Positions 11,984-21,565 of a stretch of DNA of 64,000 nt are shown one piece after another. Every line of letters starts with the position of its first letter. Position 1 is the first letter of the stretch. The notes beneath the pieces are model-generated. The model made no database searches. It saw only the letters and a list, made by a program, of their open reading frames with translations, and was not told the origin of the DNA. Source of the stretch: Chalara sp. BL73 (taxonomy: Eukaryota > Ascomycota > Leotiomycetes > Helotiales); assembly GCA_918026815.1 (NCBI GenBank), contig CAKJVC010000124.1, forward strand, positions 558,001-622,000. Direction: 5' to 3'. The position numbers and the translations under genes are program-made.

Positions 11984-12409
11984 ATGTGTTGGCACAAGAG
12001 AGTAGTCTATGGGTGCTGCCATTATGGCTGGTCAGCTCAAGTTAAACCATGCTCATTAGAGGAAGCTCATATCAAAGGATATACTATGGTTTCCTGTCAT
12101 CAAATGTGGTCCCACCCTCTCCATACTATTCACGTTGCCAAGAAATGCTCGAACTGTGAGAGGAAGGTGAGGGCGACTGCGAATACTTTGGGCAAGATCA
12201 GCGATGTTCTTACAAGTATGCACGAAACCATGGATCGGCTCGCAGGTGGTCCCAGGCGAAGCCTAGTTAGTGGTGTGGAGATATCGCCTGGGAGGTGGTC
12301 TCAGGGTGAGTCTGACAGTATGGATACTGGGAAGACTGAATCTGAGAGTGAATCCATTAGAGATGGAGTCATGGGTGTCTTGAGCCCAAGAGATCATAAG
12401 GTGGCTTGA
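11984..12409 (+). CDS. Small Cys/His-rich fungal protein, function unknown
   Basis: An intronless frame of 141 aa starts MCWHKRVVYGCCHYGW. The first half carries Cys and His residues in a pattern seen in a group of short uncharacterised fungal proteins: C2, H4, C11, C12, H13, then KPCSLEEAH, VSCHQMWSHPLHTIHV and KKCSNCERK. This suggests metal binding. The second half is Ser/Glu-rich and probably disordered. No signal peptide is visible. A strong TACTAAC branch site and TTAG acceptor at 12490-12514 lie just downstream, so the 3' end may be spliced. One alternative uses the GTGGCT at the last codons as donor and adds about 30 residues. I do not assign a function. Confidence 0.6.
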   Translation: MCWHKRVVYGCCHYGWSAQVKPCSLEEAHIKGYTMVSCHQMWSHPLHTIHVAKKCSNCERKVRATANTLGKISDVLTSMHETMDRLAGGPRRSLVSGVEISPGRWSQGESDSMDTGKTESESESIRDGVMGVLSPRDHKVA

Positions 12410-12951
12410 TTAGGAATCATATTGACCATAATCTCTAAGGTATTCATGGCGCTGCCTCCCTCATTCTGAATAGAAAGCAGTAGACTACTTACTAACATAT
12501 CTTTCTTTGGTTAGAGTTTTAGCTCGGCGACCTTCATGCTTGTTCTAAATCGAAGTCATCCTGCATTATACCCGGCGGTGAAATCATTCTCGCATTTAGT
12601 GCGACATATATAGTGCATGTTGACGGCACCAAGTCTCCAGAAATCAGACTTACAATGTAACCAGCAAATATTTTACTTATTTTGCAGGCTGCTTTTGGGA
12701 ATATAAAGGCCATGTCTTGCCTATCGTCGATACCCTTCTCGGGCCACCGCATCTACACGCAGCACACGAAGGTCGAACCCATTGTCTCTTTCCCGGATCA
12801 ACCCGGGCCACGGCGACGTTCCTAGATATCTATAGAGAACAAGGTGAGAGGTACACTGTCCATAAGACCCCATTCATTGTTACTAAATTGGGGTCGTAGC
12901 GCCGCAGAGCTAAGAATGAATTCTGGATATCATCTCTGAGAATTTCAATTC
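12410..12951. other. Intergenic region with 3' splice-like signal
   Basis: It holds TACTAAC (12490-12496) followed by TTAG (12511-12514), a complete intron 3' end on the plus strand. This probably belongs to a 3' untranslated or alternative terminal intron of the preceding small gene. No other gene is seen. Confidence 0.45.
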
Positions 12952-13875
12952 TTACACAGTCAAATCCGCAATGAAGGCATTGTGGTCTGTATAATCTACA
13001 TGCTGTTCCTTCACGCTTTTGAAAGTGAAATCATTACTCACGATAACATGCTGGACGTCTCCATCTCCTTTTCTCGTGTACCCATTCGGAACGCACTTCT
13101 GTACATTCTCATCATCTGAAGTATCATATTCCAGATTCAGATCTCCTCCTACGACAGTCCTGCCGCTTGATCCACTCAACTCTTTCAAATACGGAATGGC
13201 ATCAAACATCAAAGCCTTGCACTGCGCCAAAGCAGTCTTTTCTACAGTCGGATCATCAGCAGCTGCCAAATGTGTCGTGCACGCAAAATGATCCCCCGCA
13301 GCCGCACACGCAAAAACCCGCTGCTCCTGGCTCGACGGCCACTGCGAGGCATACTTTCCACCATAGGCTGTAACACCTTTCCAATTTGCAACCGGCACAC
13401 GTCCAATGACGGCACTGCCATAATAGTCACCATTTTTACAGTGATATATTGAATCATTGGCTTTGTATATCGCAGGCATGAAAACTGAGTATGTCCAATC
13501 TTTCGGCCAGACTGTAGCTAAAGATGGCTGAAGTTTTTGAGTGACATCGTCGGAACATATCTCATTAACAGTAATGATGTTTGGGGATATGCTCTTGATT
13601 GCTGAACTTCCTGCTGCGATAGACCTCCCACCTTTATAGCAACCTGCCCAGCCGCTGTTGCAGAGATTCAACTGGAGTTCTTTGAAGGCTGATGGTGATG
13701 AATTGCCAGTTCCAGGCTTGCTTCCGCCAAGTGGTGGGAAACTGGACTTAATAACTTCATTGCGAAGCTGGAAGGTTGTGGGTTGTGCTCTTGATGTCTC
13801 ATCGGGGATGCGACTTTCAACCACTACGACAACTGTTAATAACGCTGTCGAGAATATCTTGGAAAAATTGATCAT
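12952..13875 (-). CDS. Secreted endonuclease/exonuclease/phosphatase-fold protein
   Basis: A single exon encodes 307 aa. An N-terminal hydrophobic stretch (about residues 3-20, TALLTVVVVV) fits a signal peptide. The EEP fold signature motifs appear in order: LNLCNSGWAGC (first strand, Asn), TVNEIC (metal-binding Glu), CTTHLA (catalytic His), GGDLN (catalytic Asp and Asn) and DYTDHNAF (Asp-His pair near the C-terminus). All expected active-site residues are therefore present. Eight or more Cys residues suggest disulfides, consistent with secretion. Proteins with NLCNSG(W)AGC are, to my knowledge, also common as secreted proteins of actinobacteria, so transfer is possible. The substrate (nucleic acid, phospholipid or phosphate ester) cannot be told from sequence. 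The gene is intronless, unlike most neighbours. Confidence 0.8.
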   Translation of the reverse strand: MINFSKIFSTALLTVVVVVESRIPDETSRAQPTTFQLRNEVIKSSFPPLGGSKPGTGNSSPSAFKELQLNLCNSGWAGCYKGGRSIAAGSSAIKSISPNIITVNEICSDDVTQKLQPSLATVWPKDWTYSVFMPAIYKANDSIYHCKNGDYYGSAVIGRVPVANWKGVTAYGGKYASQWPSSQEQRVFACAAAGDHFACTTHLAAADDPTVEKTALAQCKALMFDAIPYLKELSGSSGRTVVGGDLNLEYDTSDDENVQKCVPNGYTRKGDGDVQHVIVSNDFTFKSVKEQHVDYTDHNAFIADLTV

Positions 13876-14661
13876 TTTGACTATGAGCTCTGAAATTGTG
13901 GATTATAGGCGACTCTTGGTATTAGAAAGCATGTTGTCTGTCCTTATTATAGTCGATTCGCGCGATCTTGGGAGTTTTAACCTATAACTAGACATTAATA
14001 CTGCCGCAGGATTCAGGATTCTACTCAGTCTTTTCAGCTCTCTTGAATCCATAAGACGGGGAGATAAATCTCGTTGAGGCTCTATGGAATAAGAAAGAAG
14101 GTCTTGCTTTTGGTGGTGGCGCAGCTCCAGGTTAATTGAGTTCTATAGGTTTTGGCGAACCCAGCCGCCACCATTGAGCGTCGTACGTTTAACCATTCTT
14201 CAAGTCAAATAAGCTGTTGTAAACCTTGGATGTCAATTGATTTGTCAAGAAGTTCGGGATTAGGTTGTGTCTGAAAAAAGAACTATAGTTGGATGCGTGT
14301 GCGTCTTATTTTGATCTCGTAGTAGCTGCAATTGAGGCTTCCTTTAGGAAATATCCCCTTCTGACACCAAAAAATGTGAACATTGCATTGCTGAAAATCT
14401 TACTGTGGAATCTTTCTTGCTTTACATATTATGGATATCCTAAATAATTCGACGTTTCACATGAGCATATGCCGGAGCTCCGTACTTTGCCGTCAATGAA
14501 AGTTGGCTTTACATCAATGGACTGCAAGAAAAGTGAAGCCTATCCCTCCTTCCATCACTGAAACGTGCCATGGGCTTAAGAATCTTGGAATATCCAATTC
14601 GTATAGTAGAATTCACGACACAATTAGCATATCACCATTGTGTAAGGCATTGACGACTTTT
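13876..14661. other. Intergenic region
   Basis: Probable promoter of the secreted EEP-fold gene and 3' flank of the DUF4360 gene, both on the minus strand. AT-rich; no gene recognised. Confidence 0.55.
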
Positions 14662-15452
14662 TCATGCAACGCACTCCCTAAACTCGAGCGTCACCACAAA
14701 AGTCCCATCATCCTGCAGCTTCGAAAGATGAGTTACTGTCTCTGAGCTCGAAATCCTCAGCGAGCGATTGATATTCAGGGGCAACCCATCACCACACCGC
14801 GACCATAAGATATCCTGGTCCGCCACAGAAGGGTCTTCAACCGGTAGCACTAGGCTGTAGTCGCCAGTTTTTGGGCCTTCAAGTGCCATGCTCGGTGAGA
14901 CTTGCTTAGCTTCTACACTCGCCAATTTAGAAAATAACTCTTAAGGACAAATTGTCCCCATTGGAAGGGATTAAGAGGGTGGGACTCACCGCCTGAGAAG
15001 TAATAAGTGGACCTAAGATTTACGACTGTGTTGGCCTCCAAAGAAGCGGTCCCAGAAAAGGTTGTGGAGATTGCACCGTATTGAAGAGTTGAAGGATAAG
15101 ACAGATCGATATTGAGTTGGCAGTTCTTACGGCGATCGGTGATCGGAGCTCCAGGGCCAAGGGAGACAGTGAACGGCGAAAAGACGGCGTGGACAGTTAT
15201 GCTTCTATGCATTAAGTGTAAGAGGCGAGTTTTCGAGAATTACAAGTGTTCGAGATAGGAGGTCGCCCACCTGTCATTCTTCTGGATGGAAGGGCTGGAT
15301 CCAGAGCCTTGAGGACAGCCACTCCCTCCGAAGGTTATACTGCGGAGCTGGACTTGCGAAAGGTCAACTTTTTGACTTGCGGCGCTGCATATTATATAGG
15401 ATAGCGAAAAAGCAAGTGTCGAGACTTTGAAGTGCATATTTGCTAGGTACAA
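14662..15452 (-). CDS. Secreted DUF4360 protein
   Basis: Three exons on the minus strand: 15452-15271, 15204-14990 and 14912-14662, giving about 215 aa (210 if the second Met, at 15437, is used). The intron joins restore the family pattern: FGGSGCPQGS near the N-terminus, FSPFTVSLGPGAP, RKNCQLNIDL, YSLVLPVEDPS and the terminal LEFREC. DUF4360 proteins are small secreted fungal proteins of unknown role. The start MHFKVSTLAFSLSYIICSAASQ is a good signal peptide, and the MHF start gives the cleaner one. The conserved Cys pair in GSGCPQG and RKNCQL is intact. Confidence 0.85.
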
Positions 15453-16417
15453 GTAGGTTATGTGTAGGACTGGTGAATGATCTGAAGAGTAGAGTATAGA
15501 GGGCCCAGAACTGGGAGATCTTCATGTTAAACGGAGCACCTTCTCGCGTAGAAGCGCCATTCCAAGATCATGTCACAGGCTCGATATATATGCATCCAAT
15601 CTATCTCGCAGCTTCAGCCAGAATTCTGGGAGGTTATTTTTAGTGATATAGCCTAAACATTGGTGTCATAGGACAACCCAGAATTTGAAAAAGAGCTTCG
15701 GCTACTGATTCTAAAATCAGATGCTTGAGCCCTGTTATCCCTGAAGTCGTAAAGAGAAAGCATTTAATGAGACAAAGCAATACTGGCCAAAATATATATA
15801 TATATCACGTGATAATTGGAAATTTGCTCAAGCGAAAGTTTAGCTTAAACAGATCGATTCGAATAGAGAAGAGTTATATGATTACTAGTGTTTCGGAGAG
15901 GCTTTTAAGCAGAGCTTTCTTATTCTGGTGATCAAGCTTTTAGTAGTGCATATTTTTGATATTCTGTTAAACAGTCTAAAGCCAACTCCTATATTAAGCG
16001 AGAACCATTCACCAAATGAGCCCAAATCATTCTAAGGTTACACACAACCTAAAATATGCTAAGATTATCAATGATATCTAGTTGAAGACAACAAATTCAA
16101 ACCTTCACGAATATGCTGGATACAAGATGGGCTTTATTCGGACATTCGGAGCTCCGGCGCCATGTCTGGCCGAACCGGCCAGACGTTGTGCCTTACCTGA
16201 TGCGAAAGCGGAGATGGATTTCCTTCACGAGCATTAATTGGTTAATGTTCACAATCAGCTTCATATTCTGTTTTACGAACGGACGAATGTTATTGTGAGC
16301 CCATGCACGGCTTTGATGCCTGCCGAGCAAGATGGTGACATCGAGATCACCCTCAGCAGCAACCTCATAAAAGAGTTGTACCAGTACAACTGGTCTTTCT
16401 TGCACCTCATTCAAGTC
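15453..16417. other. Divergent intergenic region (DUF4360 / SDR)
   Basis: AT-rich, with a (TA)n run at 15791-15805 running into the 12-bp palindrome TATCACGTGATA at 15803-15814. It serves as promoter DNA for both flanking genes. No gene seen. Confidence 0.55.
15803..15814. promoter_or_regulatory. Palindromic CACGTG element
   Basis: Perfect 12-bp palindrome TATCACGTGATA with an E-box core, lying between the divergent DUF4360 and SDR genes. Binding by a bHLH factor is an inference. Confidence 0.4.
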
Positions 16418-17612
16418 ATGGCATCCCTGAAGGGTTCAATCCTGGTCACAGGTTCTGGTGGAGGTTTAGGCTCAGCCATCGTTTCTCAAATACTGTCGAG
16501 ACAAGAAATCGCCACAGATTACTACGGGTTGTATACCGTCCGAAAGGTCTCAACCGCCGCTACAGTGAGCAAGATCCTTGAAAAAGCGACCTCGGTTTCA
16601 CATAAACATGAGCTGGTAACGCTTGATCTGTCAAGTCTGGCCAGCGTTCGTAGGGCAGCAGAGGATATTAACAAGCGCGTTGCAAACGGTTCGCTGCCTC
16701 CCATTCGTGCTTTGGTATTGAATGCTGGCTACCAGGAACATATTGGCCAGACATTTACAAATGATGGATTCGATTCAAGTTTTCAGGCTAATTATCTGAG
16801 CCATTTTCTGTTGACCTTGATGTTGCTAGAGGGCATGGATAAGGAAAAGGGACGAATCGTGGTTTTAGGAAGCTGGGCACATGAGTATGCTTTCCTGGAG
16901 TCCAGAATTTCTCGGAGACGGGACTGATAAATTTTCTAGTACGAGTGACCCGCGCAACAAATTGGGACCTTTGGCTGAGGCTTATGTCCCGGAGAAGTAT
17001 CGCCAGATCTTCAATGATCCCATGGATGTTGAGTCGGTCGCAAGAGGAAAGTGGAGCTCCGAGGAGGAATATCCTGGCGATATAAACGCTGGACATAGAC
17101 GTTATGGTGCGGCGAAATTGTGCGAGATGCTGATGTTGTAAGTTTCCTGTTCGTTTCGTCTCTATCCCCTTCGGCGCTAATGAGCTGATCTCACCAGTCG
17201 AGAGTTATCAACCCGCATTGCGAAAGACCCAAAGTTATCAAAGATTTCTGTTGTAGGAATTGATCCTGGGGCAATGTCTAGCGGACTGGCTCGCCGCAGC
17301 AGCTGGCTTGTTCGAGTTGTCATCATGGGCGTCATTATACCTCTGGCTAGCTCTATCGTTCAGTTATTTGTGGCCAACCCGGACTTCCGTACAACATGGA
17401 AGTCGGGTGGTGATGTCTTGTATGCTGTCTTTGATACAAAAACGCTAGGGGAGTGTCCCAATGGAGTTTATTTGAACGGAAATGCGATATCCTCAGTTGG
17501 CGCTGAAGCGAAGAATATAAAGAAGGCCGGTCAGCTATGGCGAGAGAGTCTGGGATATGCGCAGGTTAAGGAAGGTGATACTGTTTTGGCAGGTTGGAAT
17601 CAAGGAGTTTGA
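16418..17612 (+). CDS. Short-chain dehydrogenase/reductase
   Basis: Three exons, 16418-16884, 16940-17137 and 17198-17612, encode about 359 aa. The Rossmann cofactor motif TGSGGGLG is at about residues 12-19. Further motifs are LDLSSLASVR, LVLNAGYQ (the NAG motif) and the active-site Tyr-x-x-x-Lys in RRYGAAKLC. The long insert DPRNKLGP...EEEYPGD and the C-terminal hydrophobic helix put it near the WWOX/retinol-dehydrogenase-like fungal SDRs. It should oxidise or reduce an alcohol/carbonyl with NAD(P)(H); the substrate is unknown. The frame is open for 60 codons upstream, but the Met at 16418 matches the normal SDR start. The P450 follows on the same strand after 482 bp. Confidence 0.88.
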
Positions 17613-18094
17613 GTTCTTCTATATTTTAATCTTTAACCGTAGTTCCCGAAGTTGGAGAATTTTGAAGAGTTGACTTTGCTACTTTCCCCTGTTGTACAGC
17701 ATATACACGAGAACATGGGATCTGTGTCCAATGAAAAACATGCCAATAAGTGGTCATTGAGGAAATGAGCATGCCGTCATTTCCGGATTCTCAGACGGCT
17801 TTGGGCAGATTTCCAAGCCGTCATGTTCCAACTAATAGCTCATAGCAAGATACCCCGCGTCTCCAGTATGGCGTTCATGACTAGGATCTTACCGCATCGG
17901 GTAAAGTGTAAACATATCCGAGCTTCCCCCTCCTCCTGGGGAAGCTCGGATATGCCCTTGTGGTGTAACCCACACACTAATACTCCAGCCCCAGAGCCCA
18001 AAATACTGGAAAATGAATTCCATTCGGAATATATCAAAACTATTTGCCCCGCGGTTCAGAGGGCACAACTTGGTGCTCACTGTCTGGGAACTAG
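17613..18094. other. SDR-P450 spacer
   Basis: Same-strand spacer holding the SDR 3' flank and P450 promoter. Its notable content is the perfect inverted repeat at 17913-17954. Confidence 0.6.
17913..17954. repeat. Perfect 17-bp inverted repeat, 8-nt loop
   Basis: The left arm CATATCCGAGCTTCCCC (17913-17929) and right arm GGGGAAGCTCGGATATG (17938-17954) are exact reverse complements around the loop CTCCTCCT. It lies 141 bp upstream of the P450 start codon. It could be a cruciform, an operator for a dimeric factor, a transcribed hairpin or a fold-back element remnant. Confidence 0.85.
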
Positions 18095-20011
18095 ATGAGC
18101 ATTTCTGCATTTGCAATGGAGCCTACCGAAGGTGTTCGTGGTCTACATGAGCGATTTATCGTCATCGGCGGCATTTTAAGCGTTGGAACAGCGTTTTACT
18201 TTTTTGGGCTTGTTGTATATCGTCTCTATTTTCACCCACTTTCCAGATTCCCTGGCCCAAAGATCTGCGCTGTATCTCCAGTAAGACAATTCATATATCT
18301 GAACATGATATATACTCACTCACAAAGATACCTAGCGTGATATGGACATTGCGAGGACGTCTCCCCATGGAGACAAGAAAGCTACATGATATCTATGGTG
18401 CTCCTCTCAACACATAATACCAGGCGCTCATATCGCTGACACTGACCAGGCTCTGTCGTGCGTCTCACGCCGACCGAACTCGCTTTCAATTCTGCACAAG
18501 CTTGGACGGATGTCTATGGCCACCGCAACGGGCGCCAGGATCTCTCCAAGGACCCCATTCATGTTGGCGCAGTGAATCCTGTGCCAGGCGTTTCCACGAT
18601 TTCGATGGCCGACCATGACAACCATGCTCGCCAGAAGAAAGCGCTTTCGTACGGCTTCTCTAAGAAAGCTCTTTGGGAACAAGAAGATATTATTCATGAG
18701 TTTGTCGATAAATTGATGGACAATTTTCATCGCTTTGCAGCACAAAGAGAAGCTTTTGACATAGTCAAGTGGTACAATTTCATCACGTAAGTACTTCCGA
18801 AATCTGGGAATGAGTTTGTAAATCCTGATGAAATGGTTGTCGTTAGCTTTGATGTCATTGGAGATCTAGCCTTTGGAGAGTCCTTTGGATGTCTGGAGCG
18901 AGGAGACTTTCATTTTTGGATCACAGTTATCTTTGACGCCGTGAAAGCCGGTGCGATTGAGCAAGCCACGAGACGGTTCGCAGCCCCTGGTTCCGCGTTG
19001 CAAAGCTTCCTCATGAGATTCATTCCTGGTGGATTACGAAAACGGAGGGCAGATCATCTAGACTATAGCCGAACTAAAGTAATGAAGTACGAATAATATA
19101 TCCCTATGTATGAAGAAATTGCTGACCGTGTGTCATAGACGTATTCAAGACTCTAAGAGCGAACGGAAGGACTTCATTCATTATATCTTAAAGCAAGGAG
19201 AGGTCTACGATCTCTCCCAGGATGAGGTAATCGTCAATGCAGCTCTCTTCATGTATGGTTTTCGCCGATGAATACAAGCAGGATACTAAATGTAGTAGTG
19301 TGGCTGGAAGTGAGACTACGGCAAGTGCACTTGCCGCACTAACGAACAATCTTCTCCGTCACCCTGAAATCTACCAAAAGCTGAAAGATGAGATCCGAAA
19401 CACGTTCAAGACAGAAAAAGATATCAGGCTTGAGATCGTGCAAAATCTTCCGTACCTTACTGCTTGCATAGAAGAGAATCTTCGCATCTTTCCTCCAGCA
19501 CCTATAGGATTCCTGCGCACAATCCAGCCCGAAGGGGACATCATTGATGGGCAGCATATTCCCGGTGGCGTATGTTGTCCTCCTGCCTTGTGAGAAGGTA
19601 CAATACTTACTAGAGATAGACTTCTGTATCGGTGTCCTCATGGTGTGCGCACCATAGCCCCGACAACTTCAAGAACCCTGACGAATTCATCCCCGAGCGG
19701 TGGATAGACAATACGATATATCGGAGCGATCGGAAGGCGGCAAGTAGACCCTTCTCGATGGGCCCTAGGGGATGTATTGGCAAAGAGTAAGTCAGTTTCT
19801 TCCTTGATTAGGGCATGTGTTTTAACAGTGTGTTAGCCTTTCGTACATGGAAATGCGATTGGTGCTTGCGCGTGCAATCTGGAATTTCGACTTCATCAAT
19901 GCTGATAAGGCGGCCGAGTGGGATGCGGAGGATAACATGAAGAATATGAAGGCGTTCTCAACGTGGCAAAAGCCGGGGCTAAATGTTTATGCCACTGAGG
20001 TGAAGAGATGA
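18095..20011 (+). CDS. Cytochrome P450 monooxygenase
   Basis: Eight exons: 18095-18280, 18328-18397, 18450-18786, 18847-19086, 19139-19252, 19299-19569, 19620-19786 and 19837-20011, giving about 519 aa. A membrane anchor lies at about residues 18-42 ([20 protein letters not shown]), followed by the [10 protein letters not shown] hinge. Other motifs are the I-helix [13 protein letters not shown] (ExxR), FIPERW, and the haem loop [11 protein letters not shown] with Cys near 458. It is probably ER-bound and resembles the isotrichodermin-oxygenase-like fungal P450 group. The first intron's acceptor is CACAAAG, chosen because only it keeps the frame into [13 protein letters not shown]. That site is weak and is the least certain join. 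The substrate is unknown. The adjacent upstream SDR is a likely partner. Confidence 0.88.
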
Positions 20012-21565
20012 AAAGCCGCAAGTTTGGAGAATGATGATGGGATGTAATACTTGAAGCCCAAGATTTACCCAACAGCTAGGCCTAGATATCATCTTAGAAT
20101 CACTTCGCCATCTGGGATATCCTTCCGAGTTATTTGATATTTTGACTTAGAGCTAGTTGTTTTGTGATGATGGTTCTGGGTTTGGGGAGGAGTATAAGTG
20201 ATGGCTGAGCCCGCCAACATCAGGGACTTTGTGTAGAAATGACCACGATTCATTCGAGTTTGCCATGTTGGCTTCTGAACTGTTCTTGTGAATTAGTATT
20301 TGGTAAGTTTAGTATCTGTTAATATTCTTGAGGTCTATCTGCCCTTTCCTTCCAACGAAGTTGGCGGGCGGCTGGCTAAGGAACGCCTTTGACAGGGATA
20401 AATCGTAGCGGTAACCTTTTTGGTGGGAAGCGAGGCGAGATCACCTATTAATAAGCGAACCGGTTTTTCTGAACTCTCTTTAATATTGCAGTGTACATAC
20501 TACATCCTCTTCGGTAATATGGCAACAGCGAGCAGCACAAGTGCCGTCGTCTCAATCCGGAGGATGACCCTTCCCTTCCCTTAATGTACCTGTTAATGAT
20601 ATATTGCTGCTATGGATCTTCTTGTTCTCAATCTTTTGGCAGCCCATTTGCTGGTTCATGCATTGGGGTGGCGTTGGCGGGCATTCATCCGGATGGGATA
20701 AGACAACTGAGCCTCAATCGATAATGCAGAGTTAGTCTTGCAGAATCCCAATCATCCAGTCGTGTCCTTCTTTCAAGGCAAAAGCCATCTAAGAGGTGAC
20801 TTTACACTGTGGGTGGTGTTCTGCGAGGTAACCCAACAGGCTAAGCGCCCATCTCAAAATGATGTTGGCGCCGGCCATTCTCATTCGCGCAGTTGGCAGA
20901 TGCCGGCCAACGCCAATCAATTCATTGCTCATCCACACTTCGCTACTCGAGTGCCTCTGGTCAGCGTCTATTTTCGCATTCTTCCATCTCGTAAGGTACG
21001 CCATTGGTCAAATGGTTCAGGCTATGCCACACTATTGGAAGATGGGTTATTCTCTAGTACGGCCATCATTGCTCGGTTAGCCATGCCCAATACCAAGGCA
21101 TCGCTCTTCTTCCTCTATCCCAAGAAAAACATGTTTATCCCCACTACAGAGCTGCATCAGCACCGTTAGGCGCCGCAATTACGCATGCAGCTCCCCAATG
21201 TCTGTTTACACTTGCTCCAAACCCATGTGGTTCAAGTAGCGTAGCCGCTGTCTAGTGACCACTATCCCGCCGGCGCGAACCATCAAATCTTGAGCATTGG
21301 TATAAACGTTCGACGGGCCCAACAACCGCTGGAGATTTTCATTTTCTTGTCATCTGCTTCACCTCGTCGTCGCTGTCGTTGTTGCTCTTTTTTTCACGTC
21401 TTTTTTGTTTTTCAGTCTTTGTTGATCAAAGCAGCCTATCATTATTAATATTTTCATTTTATCGAGCACCAAAAATAGACGCTGTGCGTCGTCCAACGCA
21501 GTCATCTTCGTCCTTCTGTGCCAGGGCTGTCCAGCAATTTCTAGGCATACATTGAGCCGAAAAAA
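20012..21565. other. Intergenic region, methyltransferase gene promoter/leader
   Basis: About 1.5 kb without a convincing gene. The last 250 bp are rich in T/C runs (TCTTTTTTT-like tracts around 21390-21420) and resemble a long 5' leader. No RNA gene recognised. Confidence 0.55.
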
